64,000 nt of DNA from BOG-1155 sp050012495 (lineage in GTDB: Bacteria > Desulfobacterota > Syntrophorhabdia > Syntrophorhabdales > WCHB1-27), in contig JBEKHB010000002.1 of NCBI GenBank assembly GCA_050012495.1, forward strand, positions 1 to 64,000, read 5' to 3'. Every line of letters begins with the position of its first letter. Within the stretch, counting starts at the first letter, position 1. The notes under the pieces are model-generated. The model was not told the origin of the DNA. It saw only the letters and a list, made by a program, of their open reading frames with translations, and did no database searches. The position numbers were made by a program, and so were the translations under genes. This document shows, piece by piece, positions 1 to 8,661 of the stretch.

Positions 1-30
1 GTCGCTGACCCCGGCAGCGGGGTCAGCGAC
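1..30. other. perfect 12-bp hairpin at window edge
   Basis: Twelve bases at 1-12 are exactly complementary to 19-30, with a six-base loop. It lies 40 bases beyond the stop codon of the leftward pilin gene, so it may be part of its terminator. No T-run can be seen because the window ends here. Confidence 0.55.
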
Positions 31-69
31 AGCGCGCCGGACTACCAGTGGCTGCTCCCGGCCGGCGGA

Positions 70-228
70 CTAAATCTTCGCGGCGATGGCGTTAAATGTC
101 GTAGTGAGATTTGTGCCGACAAGAGCCACCGCGGTTATGATGGCCATCGCGATGAGCGCCGCAATCAGCCCGTACTCAATCGCCGTTACGCCTTCCTCTT
201 CCTTCAGAAACCCCTTCACACTCTTCAT
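70..228 (-). CDS. flp: Flp/Fap family type IVb pilin
   Basis: This 52-residue protein looks like the major subunit of a Flp (Tad) pilus. It has a short charged leader ending in a run of acidic residues, then the family hallmark G-V-T-A-I-E-Y-G (about residues 13-20), followed by one long hydrophobic helix (about 21-40). In the family, prepilin peptidase cleaves before the E-Y motif region and the helix packs in the pilus core. The start at 228 has GGAGG about 7 bases upstream; the ATG at 233 is in another frame. No other tad genes are visible, because the window ends just downstream. It is too short for most gene finders, but the motif makes the call secure. Confidence 0.9.
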   Translation of the reverse strand: MKSVKGFLKEEEGVTAIEYGLIAALIAMAIITAVALVGTNLTTTFNAIAAKI

Positions 229-366
229 GTCATTACCTCCTCATTCGATTTGCTTTGCCTTTCACGCACTGTGTTGCAACCGCTTCCGAGTCCTCCGAAG
301 ACACTTGAAACCTTGACCGCCATAGCCGGATATGAACGATGGACGGTCCTCTACTCATCCTATTGA

Positions 367-440
367 TTAATAAAGTGCCTCCTTGGTGTTTCGTCAATCG
401 CTCGTTTGTCGGCGTTTGTCCCTGTATGGTTTTGTTTGTC
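367..440 (-). promoter_or_regulatory. candidate flp promoter with three phased GTTTGTC repeats
   Basis: On the minus strand TTGACG (392-397) and TATTAA (367-372) are spaced 19 bp, making a plausible sigma-70 promoter. Directly upstream, three exact copies of GTTTGTC (plus-strand sense) lie at 404-410, 414-420 and 434-440. They are 10 and 20 bp apart, so they fall on one face of the helix. That suits an activator site. The regulator is unknown. Confidence 0.4.
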
Positions 441-677
441 CGGCATTGTTGACGCATGAGCAAAAATATTATTCTTTATGAAAAAGCTTGGAGATCCCAA
501 TTTGAATTAGAGACCGTATTGCGCCCTTCCTGAGCCCTGAGCTCCAAGATTTTTCTCGTCTGCAACAGTATTGAATGATACAATCGGTAAGCGATGATGT
601 ACGTGTCGCAGTTTTCTGCGGGGCCCGAATACAAGGAGAGAGTCAGGAAGCTCTTCAAAAAGGGGTAGCAAGCTTAT

Positions 678-2065
678 ATGTCCTCGACGAAGGCCGCCTA
701 TCTGCTGGTGATCGTCTGTTATATAGTCCTACTGCTGGCTGTCTCTTTCTTCGTTGCGAGAAGGAGATCGGGTTCATCAGATGCCTATCTCCTTGCTTCG
801 AGAGGCCCATCCATACCTCTCGTATCGGCCCTTATCGCCGGTACCTGGACGGGCGGTGTTTCTGTCGTTGGTATGGCGCAAGGCGCGTACCTCCACGGAC
901 TGAGCGCCCTATGGTTCCAGGTAGGCGCATCTGGATAGCCATGTTCGTGACGGCCTTCCTGCTTCCCAGGATCGTCACCGCGGGGAAGACCTATTCGATA
1001 CTCGATGTGGTGGGGGGTCTCTACGGCATGAGAACCGCCAGGCTCGCCGGTTTCCTCCAGTTGATTTTCTCCGTATGGATCGTGACGATGCAGGTAGTGG
1101 GCGGAGGTGCGATCCCCTCCTTTATATTGAAAGGCGACGTGACCTTCTCTTCGGGCATGTGTCTCACCGCCCTCGTCTTCACGATTTACAATATGGTGGG
1201 TGGTCTTGCGGCGACGGCATATACCAACTTGATTCACCTCACCGTCACCGCAGTCGGCATCTTTCTTGGCGGGTTCTATGCGATTTCGAGTTGCCCCGGC
1301 CTCGGCCGCATGGCTGAGGGCCATTACTTCACGTCTTTCGGGAACATGGGTGTTTTTCAGGCCCTTAGCCTGGCCTACATAAACTTTACCCTGGGCGTAC
1401 TGGCACAGCCGGTCATCAACACCGCCTCCTCAGCGGGCAGCATGAAGGGGGGCAGGACCGGCATCGTCATCGGCAATCTTATTACCATCCCCATTGTGGT
1501 CATGGCCGCCCTGTGCGGCATTGTCGCAAAATACGTTTTCCCTCAAGTCCCGTCCCTTTCGGTCCTTCCGGCACTCCTCGACGTCGTGCCTCCCTACATC
1601 GGCGTCTTCCTTCTCCTCGCGATGTGGGTCCCCCTCATGAGCGCGGGGTCCCCGTTTTTGATGGGCGCCACGACCCTCGCCGTCAAAGGCTACATCGCCC
1701 CGGCGCTTCATATGCGGAACGACCGGAGATTGCTCCTCGCTTCGAGGCTGACGACCCTTGCCATCGGGTTCGTTGCCCTCCTCCTGGGGTTCTTGGTGAA
1801 AGAGATCCTGAGGGAGACGGCATGGCTGGCAGTTCTCATGAGTGCCGTTGTCTACATCGTATTCTTCGGGTGGACAGGGAGGAGGATTTCCTCCGCATGG
1901 GCTTTTATCTCCCTTCTCGGCACCGTTATCGTTATTCTTGTCTCTTTTGCGACAGGTCTTGATAAAGTGGTCCATCCCATCTGGCCGGTGACCGCACTGG
2001 TCTTCGTGCTGATGGGCATGGGCGTTTTACTTTCGAAGCGTGGGATTGTCAAAAAGGTGGTATGA
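678..2065 (+). pseudogene. sodium:solute symporter (SSS family), frameshifted
   Basis: This is a membrane transporter of the Na+:solute symporter family, split by one frameshift. The first frame starts at ATG 678, with AAAGGGG upstream, and gives the N-terminal helix and the first conserved loop (G-T-W-T-G-G, then G-L-S-A-L-W-F near residue 75). It hits a stop at 936-938. The next frame picks up at about 929 with W-I-A-M-F-V-T-A-F-L-L-P and runs through the remaining helices to 2065. The junction GCA/ATC at 927-931 is what a one-base deletion would give. Whether this is a real mutation, a sequencing error or programmed slippage cannot be told. The transported solute is not predictable, and no partner genes are visible. 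Confidence 0.8.
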
Positions 2066-2252
2066 AGAGAATCGGACATGCTCTCCTCCTTTGCGCCGTG
2101 GCCGAACGGTACGGGAAAAAAGCCGCCCCGGACGCGCAAGAGCCGGAAAGCCGCTCCTTCACCGATCGATCCGCCTGCCGGACATCCATTCATTACCACA
2201 CGCCGACCGCAATATCAACAGGGCTGTGGCCGCGGGCCAGGGCAAGACGAGG

Positions 2253-2483
2253 CTAGAGCATATTCTTTACCCTGAGCTGCAGTTCGAGGAAGTCGGATCG
2301 TGAAAGCTTCGGGGAGCCGTTCTTGTCGATCTTTCCAGGCTTTACCTTCCTGACCGCTTCGATCACCGCCTCGGAAACGGTGAGGTTGCTTTTCATGAAG
2401 TAGCTGAAGGCCCAACTCGTGATCGCGTATTTGTCCTTATCGGACAGCCCGGAACTCAGCCACCCTACTATCCATTTCCTCAC
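2253..2483 (-). CDS. small hypothetical protein
   Basis: This 76-residue protein has mixed charge and no signal peptide. The middle (residues about 20-50) looks helical and the C-terminus is basic. I do not recognise a family. The GTG start at 2483 has an excellent AAAGGAGG five to six bases upstream, which is the main reason to believe it is a gene. It follows the ABC exporter genes by 31 bases on the same strand, so it may be the last gene of that operon. Overlapping plus-strand ORFs look like shadows. Confidence 0.6.
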   Translation of the reverse strand: MRKWIVGWLSSGLSDKDKYAITSWAFSYFMKSNLTVSEAVIEAVRKVKPGKIDKNGSPKLSRSDFLELQLRVKNML

Positions 2484-2514
2484 ACCGAAGCCTCCTTTTG
2501 CCCGCCTTTAGCTC

Positions 2515-4224
2515 CTAGACATAGCCTCCGCTTCTGTAGATACTGTAGAGATGGTGGTATACGCCTTTTTTTTCCAAGAGCTCCGCGTGACTCCCCTCTT
2601 CAGCCAGTTCGCCGTTATGGATCACGATAATCCTGTCCATTCCGACCATGGTCGATATCCTATGGGCAATGACGAGACACGTTGCGGCCCGAAACTCGTC
2701 TTCAATGATGCCCCGCACCTCTTCCTCGAGATAGCGGTCGATCCTGCTCGTTGCCTCATCGAGGACTATGTACCGTGGCCGGTACGCGATGAGCCTGCCG
2801 ATGGCGATGAGCTGTTTTTCTCCTTCCGAAAGGTTGCGGCCCTCTTCGGCGATTACCTTATCGGCCCCCTCGTCGGAAAAAGCCCGTATCAGGCGATCGA
2901 TCCGGGGGTGGATCGCCTCACCGGCGGTAAAGAGGTTTTCCCTTATCGTCCTCGGGAATATGTAGACATCCTGAGAGACAACGCCAAAGGCCTTCCTTAT
3001 GGACTCCAGGGAATACTGAGAAAGCGGTCGGCCCCCTATGCGTATCTCCCCTCTCGATGGCAGGTAAAAACCCAAAAGGAGGTTAATGAGGGACGTCTTC
3101 CCAGATCCGGTAAGGCCCACGATGCCCAGCTTTTCTCCTTCTCTTATCCGCAGGTTTATGCCTTTCAGCGCATACAGCCCATCGCTGCCGTAAGAGAGCC
3201 AGACATCCCGTAATTCGATGTCTCCCCGGACATCCGTTGTGCAGGCGCCGCTCACGCCTTCTTCTGCCTCGGTCACGCGGAGGGCGTGCAGCTTCTCCAG
3301 GCTTGAGTGGGCGTTCTGATAGATGTTGTACTTTTCACTCAGATCACGGATCGGGTTATAGAGCCTATGAGAATATTCGATGAAGGCGACGATGGTGCCG
3401 AACGTGACCATTCCGAGGGACAACATGTAGCCGCTTGACACGAGGATGGCAAGAATAGACAGGGTGCCAATCGATTCTACGAAAGGGAAATAAAGGGACA
3501 TGTAGAGAATGACCCTTTTAAAGGCCGTCATGTAGTGCTCGTTCTTCTTTCTAAAGCCGGCGATCTCTGCCCCCTTGCGATCGAATGCCCTGGAGACGTA
3601 AATGCCTGCAAGGCTCTCTCCCATAAAGGCGTTCATCTCGGAGACGCTTTCCCGTGTTTGCCGATAGGCGCTGCGAAAGCGTCTCCGAAAGATATCGACC
3701 ACGGGGACAAGGATAAGGAAAAAGAGCATGACCACGGCGGTCAGCGGCATACTCAGGTAGGCCATGACGGCCAGTATCCCGGTGATGGTGATTATGTCGC
3801 CGACACTGGTAACGATGCCGGAGGTGATAAATTCATTGATGTTCTCCATATCGCTCGTCACATAGTGGAGGTTCTTGCCCAGAGGTGTGTTGTCGAAATA
3901 AGGGACCGGGAGGCCGAGGAGGTGCGTGAACGTTTCAAGGCGCATCTCCCTTATGATGCTCTGGCCGAAGAGCTGTGTCACATATACCTGAAGGTAGACG
4001 CATCCGTATTCCAGGCAAATAAAGAAGAGATACAAGAGGGCCGCCAGGGAGAGCCCGCGGAAATCGCCGTGGCTGATGAACCGGTCAACCGCTACCTTCA
4101 AGATGTAGGCGGGGGCCATTCTCGACACGGCAACCACGAGTATGAGGCCGAGGGAGAGCAAGGCCATGCCCCTGTACCGGGCCACATACCTGTAAAGGAG
4201 CGTGCGAATGACCCCTGTTGCCAT
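2515..4224 (-). CDS. ABC exporter half-transporter (permease-ATPase), second subunit
   Basis: This 569-residue protein has an N-terminal six-helix ABC exporter membrane domain (about residues 15-310) fused to an ATPase domain. The nucleotide site shows Walker A G-L-T-G-S-G-K-T, the signature L-S-E-G-E-K-Q (the usual LSGGQ is altered) and Walker B Y-I-V-L-D-E-A-T. It begins two bases after the upstream ABC gene ends, so the two are translated together and probably form a heterodimer like MdlAB or BmrCD. The degenerate signature suits the non-canonical partner of such pairs. The substrate is unknown; lipids, peptides or drugs are all possible. Confidence 0.85.
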   Translation of the reverse strand: MATGVIRTLLYRYVARYRGMALLSLGLILVVAVSRMAPAYILKVAVDRFISHGDFRGLSLAALLYLFFICLEYGCVYLQVYVTQLFGQSIIREMRLETFTHLLGLPVPYFDNTPLGKNLHYVTSDMENINEFITSGIVTSVGDIITITGILAVMAYLSMPLTAVVMLFFLILVPVVDIFRRRFRSAYRQTRESVSEMNAFMGESLAGIYVSRAFDRKGAEIAGFRKKNEHYMTAFKRVILYMSLYFPFVESIGTLSILAILVSSGYMLSLGMVTFGTIVAFIEYSHRLYNPIRDLSEKYNIYQNAHSSLEKLHALRVTEAEEGVSGACTTDVRGDIELRDVWLSYGSDGLYALKGINLRIREGEKLGIVGLTGSGKTSLINLLLGFYLPSRGEIRIGGRPLSQYSLESIRKAFGVVSQDVYIFPRTIRENLFTAGEAIHPRIDRLIRAFSDEGADKVIAEEGRNLSEGEKQLIAIGRLIAYRPRYIVLDEATSRIDRYLEEEVRGIIEDEFRAATCLVIAHRISTMVGMDRIIVIHNGELAEEGSHAELLEKKGVYHHLYSIYRSGGYV

Positions 4225-4226
4225 CC

Positions 4227-5912
4227 CTATCCTTTTACCTCGTAGAGGAGTTTCATGTAGGGGTTCCGGTCGAGCAGCTCACCGACCCTCCCGTAATCCG
4301 CTATCTCGCCGTCGACGAGCACTGCAGCCCAGTCGATATACGGGAGCGGCACGGGCTTGGACGAGGCAATAATTACCGTCATGCCATCCACGATCTGTTC
4401 GATCTTCTCCCAGACCAGATGCTCGGTAAAACCATCCACGTGGGTAAAGGGGTCGTCGAGCAGGAGTATCCGGGGTTTTTTGGAGAGCGCCCGGGCCAGA
4501 GTAAGCCTCTGCTTTTGCCCTCCCGACAGCGTGACCCCGCGCTCCCCCACAACCGTTTCGACGCCGCGGTCGTATCTATCGATTTCCTCCCTCATGTGAG
4601 CCATCGCGATTAACTGTTCCAGATCGGCTGGGTTGAACAGATTCTCCCTGATCGATGCGGAATAAAGAAAGGGTTCTTGCGGCACGAGGCCGATCCCGTT
4701 CCTCAACGCAGAAAGTGCGATCCCACGAATATCAACTCCATCGAGACGGATCGAGCCGGCGTAGTCTTGCTCAAGACCGAGGACAAGGTTCAAAAGCGTT
4801 GACTTGCCGCCCCCGGTCGGTCCGGTAATGAGCAGTTTCTCACCGGGCTGCAACGAAAAGCTTACGTTTTTCAGCACCTCGCGCCCTTCCTTCCGGACTG
4901 TGACCTGATCAAACGCAATTGTGCCCGTGAACGCGTCCGGCACCATGCCCCCGGTCCTTTCCACCTCGCTTGCGTAGATCACCTCGATCCTTTGTATCGA
5001 TGCCACGCCCCTCTGGTAGAGGTTAAGTACCCATCCGAGGGCCGCGATAGGCCACATGAGCATCATGTAATAGGTGTTGAGAGCGATGAAATCGCCCAGG
5101 GTAATGCGGTGGTTCATCAGGTAGGAACCGCCCAGCCACATGACGGCGAGGGTGCCCAGACCTCCGAGAAACCCCGTCATCGGAAAGAGGAGCCCCCAGA
5201 CCCGGGTTGCGGCGAGGGTCTTTCTCATGTACTCCGCGTTGAGCGCGTCGAATCGTGTCCGCTCTTCCGCCTGGAGGAGATAGTTCTTCACTACCCTGAT
5301 CCCCGCCAGCACATCGTTCACCTGCTTTGAAAGAGAACCGTTCACCTGTTGGATTTCTGTGAAAGCGCGGTGAAGTGGGGCTATAAAGCCGCGCATAAGC
5401 AGGAACAGGAAGCAGAGGGGGATCACCGAGAGCAGGGTGATAGACGGGCTCAGCCTGCACATCATGGCGAGGCTGAGCGCCGTTATGGCGATAGTGTTCG
5501 AAACATGGAGGACCACCATGCTGATCATCATTCTGATGTTGCTGACATCGGTCATCATTCTCGCGATAAGGTCTCCCCGGTGATGGTTCCTGAAAAACGC
5601 GTAGGGAAGGGAGGCAAGGTGGGCATGGAGGTCCCTCCGAAGCTCGAACTCGATCTCTCTGGAGCTGTTGAAGATCTTCATCCGGGCCCTGCTTTTCAGA
5701 CCGGCTTGCACAAGGGCCAGGAGGGCGGTAACGAGGACGATGTAGATTACCGTACGGCTGAAACCGTCATGGAGTCTATCGACGATGAGCTTAATGAGAA
5801 AGGGTATGGCTGCGGAGATGCAGGAAGCAGCGACCAGGATGAGGACGGCTTGAAACAAATCTCCCCTATATCGTGTGACATAGGGGATGATCAGTCTCAG
5901 TTGCTTATGCAC
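4227..5912 (-). CDS. ABC exporter half-transporter (permease-ATPase), first subunit
   Basis: This 561-residue half-transporter has six predicted membrane helices (about residues 15-300) followed by an ATPase domain. The ATPase has Walker A G-P-T-G-G-G-K-S-T, a clean signature L-S-G-G-Q-K-Q-R and Walker B I-L-L-L-D-D-P. The Walker B ends in D-D rather than the usual D-E, so its catalytic glutamate is replaced by aspartate. That mirrors the altered signature in the partner and suggests an asymmetric heterodimer. It starts at a GTG only 12 bases after the rplC stop, without a good ribosome-binding site, so translational coupling to rplC is likely. The substrate is unknown. Confidence 0.85.
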   Translation of the reverse strand: MHKQLRLIIPYVTRYRGDLFQAVLILVAASCISAAIPFLIKLIVDRLHDGFSRTVIYIVLVTALLALVQAGLKSRARMKIFNSSREIEFELRRDLHAHLASLPYAFFRNHHRGDLIARMMTDVSNIRMMISMVVLHVSNTIAITALSLAMMCRLSPSITLLSVIPLCFLFLLMRGFIAPLHRAFTEIQQVNGSLSKQVNDVLAGIRVVKNYLLQAEERTRFDALNAEYMRKTLAATRVWGLLFPMTGFLGGLGTLAVMWLGGSYLMNHRITLGDFIALNTYYMMLMWPIAALGWVLNLYQRGVASIQRIEVIYASEVERTGGMVPDAFTGTIAFDQVTVRKEGREVLKNVSFSLQPGEKLLITGPTGGGKSTLLNLVLGLEQDYAGSIRLDGVDIRGIALSALRNGIGLVPQEPFLYSASIRENLFNPADLEQLIAMAHMREEIDRYDRGVETVVGERGVTLSGGQKQRLTLARALSKKPRILLLDDPFTHVDGFTEHLVWEKIEQIVDGMTVIIASSKPVPLPYIDWAAVLVDGEIADYGRVGELLDRNPYMKLLYEVKG

Positions 5913-5924
5913 GCATGTATAGTG

Positions 5925-6569
5925 TTACGATTTTTTTACTGCTTTTTTGAGGATGATATAGCCGTTTCTCGGTCCCGGCACGGCGCCCTCGATCATCACG
6001 ATATTGGTGTCGCCCCTCACCTCCACCACCTTGAGGCTCTGGACCGTCACTTTCTTCGCCCCCATATGGCCTGCCATTTTCATTCCCTTCAGGGTCCTTC
6101 CCGGCGTCGTGTTATTGCCGATGGAACCGCCATGTCTGAAGAACTCATGCGTGCCGTGACCTCCCGGCGCGCCCGAGAACTTGTGCCTCTTTATTACCCC
6201 TGCGCTACCTTTTCCGATAGAGACCCCGGTGACGTCCACGAAATCGCCTGCCTCGAAGAGATCGAGCGGCACCACGCTGCCGGTCTCGTAGCTGCTCAAC
6301 TCCTCCCCCTCGATCCGGAACTCTTTCAGTCTTGCCATGGGGGGCGCCCCGGCCTTCTTAAAATGGCCCGTAAGCGGCTTGTTGACCCTGGAAAGCTTCG
6401 TAATCTCATCAAATCCGATCTGCACCGCATTATAACCATCGTGTTCGACGGTCTTCTTCTGAACTACAACACATGGTCCCGCTTTCACGACCGTCACAGG
6501 GATGACAATGCCATTCTGCCCGAATACGTGCGTCATGCCAAGCTTCCTGCCGATAATTCCGATGCCCAT
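5925..6569 (-). CDS. rplC: 50S ribosomal protein L3 (uL3), stand-alone copy
   Basis: L3 binds the 23S rRNA 3' domain and reaches into the peptidyl-transferase centre. The 214-residue product matches the family along its length: M-G-I-G-I-I-G-R-K-L-G-M-T at the N-terminus and G-G-S-I-G-N-N-T-T-P-G-R in the loop that approaches the catalytic centre. I chose ATG 6569 because it has GGAGGTGA before it and matches the family start; an in-frame extension to 6755 is ignored. In E. coli the loop carries a glutamine methylated by PrmB (in GQNQTPG); here that position is threonine. The gene is not next to rpsJ, rplD or rplW as it normally is, but sits before two ABC exporter genes. It may be a relocated single copy or a paralogue. 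Confidence 0.92.
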   Translation of the reverse strand: MGIGIIGRKLGMTHVFGQNGIVIPVTVVKAGPCVVVQKKTVEHDGYNAVQIGFDEITKLSRVNKPLTGHFKKAGAPPMARLKEFRIEGEELSSYETGSVVPLDLFEAGDFVDVTGVSIGKGSAGVIKRHKFSGAPGGHGTHEFFRHGGSIGNNTTPGRTLKGMKMAGHMGAKKVTVQSLKVVEVRGDTNIVMIEGAVPGPRNGYIILKKAVKKS

Positions 6570-6591
6570 CCGATCACCTCCAGAGACTATT

Positions 6592-6619
6592 ATTATAGTC
6601 AAAAAAAGAATAAAGTCAA
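6592..6619 (-). promoter_or_regulatory. rplC promoter
   Basis: On the minus strand TTGACT (6614-6619) and TATAAT (6592-6597) are separated by 16 bp, a near-consensus sigma-70 promoter about 25 bases before the rplC start. The -10 lies inside a small palindrome (6585-6600, GACTAT/ATAGTC) that could be an operator. Confidence 0.65.
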
Positions 6620-6723
6620 GCTTTGCGCCTTCGCCGCCCGGATTCCGGGCAACGCACGCACCAGGTTGGAGAAGGGTCAAGGCAGGATATCCGACGGAAT
6701 CGAAATAGGGGCAGAAAATCCCA

Positions 6724-6984
6724 TCACGTGCTTTGCGGCCCGCATTCGCATACATCCACCACGCGAATTTCTCCCACTTCAGGTATCTCCTCCCGAATAA
6801 GCTTGTCCGCCCACAAACTGAGGGCGTTCATGCCGCATCAGTGGAGCCGGCCGCCGAAGGACTTTACCACAAGCACCCTTCTTGCCTCATCAAGCTCCAT
6901 CAACTCCACATACCCGTCTGCCAGTTCTTCGAGCCGTGGGTTGATGGTCGCCAGGGCCCGTTCAATGTTTTCCTTTAACGTCAT
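6724..6984 (-). CDS. NifU C-terminal-like domain protein with in-frame UGA (candidate selenoprotein)
   Basis: Reading through a single in-frame TGA at 6838-6840 gives one continuous 86-residue NifU-C (COG0694-like) domain. The part before the TGA has the family's I-N-P-R-L pattern and the V-E-L-M-E-L-D strand; the part after has L-I-R-E-E-I-P-E-V, the hallmark helix end of this domain. The TGA is codon 49, at the iron-sulfur/redox loop. Family members read C-x-G-C-x-M-S there; this one reads L-H-U-C-G-M-N, so the first Cys is lost, the second is kept, and U takes the Gly place beside it. A SECIS-like hairpin lies 11 nt after the UGA. The start at 6984 has GAGGAG upstream. The protein ends with a further C-E-C. 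NifU-C domains normally handle Fe-S clusters; a U-C pair suggests redox chemistry instead. A plain nonsense mutation remains possible. Confidence 0.7.
6808..6840 (-). promoter_or_regulatory. candidate bacterial SECIS element
   Basis: After the UGA (6840-6838) come 11 bases, then CGCCC (6826-6822) pairs with GGGCG (6812-6808). The nine-base loop can add a C-A/U-G extension above a U-U mismatch, leaving an apical loop that begins with G. The spacing and the G-containing apical loop resemble the fdhF SECIS of E. coli. The match was judged by eye, not by folding software. Confidence 0.55.
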
Positions 6985-7127
6985 CGCCCCCTCTCCTCAA
7001 AGCGCGACTCTTCCAGGCGCGGATATGATACCACGGAAAAAGGGACTGGGGGAAGCGCAAACCGGCGCGGAGCGGGCCACGATATACCGACGAGACACAA
7101 AGGCCCCAAAAGGGCGGCAAGGGACCG

Positions 7128-7682
7128 TCAGCGGGCTATCACAGTCAGCGCAAAAGCGGTGACTATCGGGATGGTAAGGTTATCATCAACGAACTTCGAC
7201 GAGAGAAGCTCGGCAGCGGTTGCAGCGCCCGCGGCCAGGATAAGGCCGGGCCATCTGAAGGAGAAGCAGGCAAGGACGAGAAGGGACGAGAAAAAGAAAG
7301 CGCCTGTCCCTTCCGCTGATTTTCCATACAAGGATCGCCTCCCCCATTTCGAGCCTATTATCGCCGATAGCGGGTCCGATATGGCAAGGACAAAAATTGA
7401 AGCCGACGCGACCCTCTTATCGAAAAGAAGTATCGTTACCAGGCAGGAGATGAGATAAAAAAGGCTTCCTGTGGGCCCCTTCATTTCCTTCTCTTTAAAA
7501 AGGGGGGCGACAAAAGCCAGACTGATGCAGCCTTTGATCCTTAACGTCTCAACAAAGGCGGCCACAACGACAGCCGAGCCGGTGACGAGCAGCGCCGCGC
7601 CCTTGTCCGCCAGCAGGTAGATAACGGGTATGACACACCCCGATAGATGGAAAAGGCCCCTTATCAAAAAAAGTCGCTTCAT
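7128..7682 (-). CDS. CTP-dependent lipid kinase family protein (dolichol/phytol kinase-like)
   Basis: This 184-residue, very hydrophobic protein has about five or six membrane helices. The key stretch is I-S-D-P-L-S-A-I-I-G followed by K-S-A-E-G-T-G-A, the conserved D-P-x-A...G...K-S-x-E-G-T motif of the SEC59/VTE5 and phosphatidate cytidylyltransferase-related families. Members phosphorylate polyprenols, phytol or diacylglycerol using CTP. I start it at ATG 7682, preceded by GGAGAG, because the upstream in-frame extension is hydrophilic and unlike the family. It lies between rpsU and the NifU-like gene on the same strand. The lipid substrate cannot be deduced. Confidence 0.75.
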   Translation of the reverse strand: MKRLFLIRGLFHLSGCVIPVIYLLADKGAALLVTGSAVVVAAFVETLRIKGCISLAFVAPLFKEKEMKGPTGSLFYLISCLVTILLFDKRVASASIFVLAISDPLSAIIGSKWGRRSLYGKSAEGTGAFFFSSLLVLACFSFRWPGLILAAGAATAAELLSSKFVDDNLTIPIVTAFALTVIAR

Positions 7683-7938
7683 AGCGTCCGCTCTCCATGA
7701 TAACGGGGCCGGCCTTGGCATCTGCCCCGCATACGCCGGGGCCTCTCTCCTCACCGATATCTTCCGGGAAATACCGGACCGGTTGGATCGTGAGCCTTTA
7801 AAAGCCCACAAAGATCGCTATCCACGTCCGGGAAAAGCTCCTGCGATCAGCTTACACGACCATCGCCCCTGTCGGACGGATGCGAGATATAGTATCGGGC
7901 CGCTCGTAGCTTTGCGCGGAGAATAGTGCCTTCGAAGC

Positions 7939-8145
7939 TCACTCCCTGCCCGAGGCATGCTTTCTCCTTTCCGCCCTCAACCGTCGCTTCCTCGCTTCCC
8001 TTTGCTTCCGCCTTTCCCTTTCGGACGGTTTCTCGTAAAAGCTCCTCCTCTTGATCTCCTTGAGGATGCCCTCTCGCTGGAGCATGCGCTTGAGTGCCTT
8101 GATCGCCTTCTCGATATTGCCGTCGCTCACCTCTACGTTTGCCAC
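7939..8145 (-). CDS. rpsU: 30S ribosomal protein S21 (bS21)
   Basis: The 68-residue product is highly basic and matches bS21: V-E-V at the start, A-L-K-R-M-L in the first helix, then R-R-S-F-Y-E-K-P-S and a long Arg/Lys-rich helix. S21 sits near the anti-Shine-Dalgarno end of 16S rRNA and helps initiation. The start is GTG at 8145, with AGGGG upstream. The gene leads a leftward group that includes the lipid kinase, the NifU-like gene and rplC. It is not beside dnaG or rpoD as it is in E. coli. Confidence 0.93.
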   Translation of the reverse strand: MANVEVSDGNIEKAIKALKRMLQREGILKEIKRRSFYEKPSERERRKQREARKRRLRAERRKHASGRE

Positions 8146-8661
8146 GCTTACCCCTTTTCTGCTAGTTTACGTTGATTATCCGCCCTTCCTTCGTTTCACA
8201 CCGCACCGGTTCGTGATAAGGAGTTCCCTCCATGTGCTGCTTGTCCACGGAAGCACGTCAGTTTGTCCGCAATAGTTTCGGCCTTTGCATTCCTCCGTCC
8301 TCCGGATATCTCTTTGTTACTGAATCTCTTTTGAAGCAGAAGAAGAGGGAAGCTTCAAAAACAGGAGAAACATCGACAGTTAGGATAGCATATTCACAGG
8401 GGAAAAGGGGAAAAAAGTTACAAACCCCTTGCGGCTCAAAGCACTTCCCCGGCTTTTCGCCACCGCAATTGCCGAATCCTGCATCACCGTCTTCCGTAAA
8501 CAATGGTAAACGTAAGACCCCTATGCGATGATTTCCACCTTTTTCACCTGCACAAGATGCGATTTCTATTCCATTGCATTCGAAAAACACGTACAATGTT
8601 CCCATAAGAAAAGTGATTTACCAATAAAACTGCGACTCATGAAAAAAGGAGGTGAGGGAGC
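8146..8661. other. 516-base intergenic region between rpsU and hup
   Basis: This is a divergent promoter region. I see no credible gene in it; the minus-strand reading frame at 8258-8605 has no ribosome-binding site and no recognisable protein. The part from about 8330 to 8520 is rich in purine runs on the plus strand. It must hold the promoters of both flanking genes. Confidence 0.5.
8569..8597 (+). promoter_or_regulatory. candidate hup promoter
   Basis: TTCCAT (8569-8574) and TACAAT (8592-8597) are spaced 17 bp, about 65 bases before the HU start. The -35 is weak. Confidence 0.4.

Noticed and set aside
575..677. Upstream extension of the symporter frame
   Set aside because: The residues before the frameshift in this frame are not transporter-like; the other frame from 678 gives the family N-terminus.
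6570..6755. Longer start for L3
   Set aside because: The extra residues are non-homologous and cross a clear promoter; GGAGGTGA at 6569 marks the true start.
5349..6800. 483-codon plus-strand frame opposite the ABC transporter and rplC
   Set aside because: It spans three clearly coding leftward genes in antisense and has no recognisable content.
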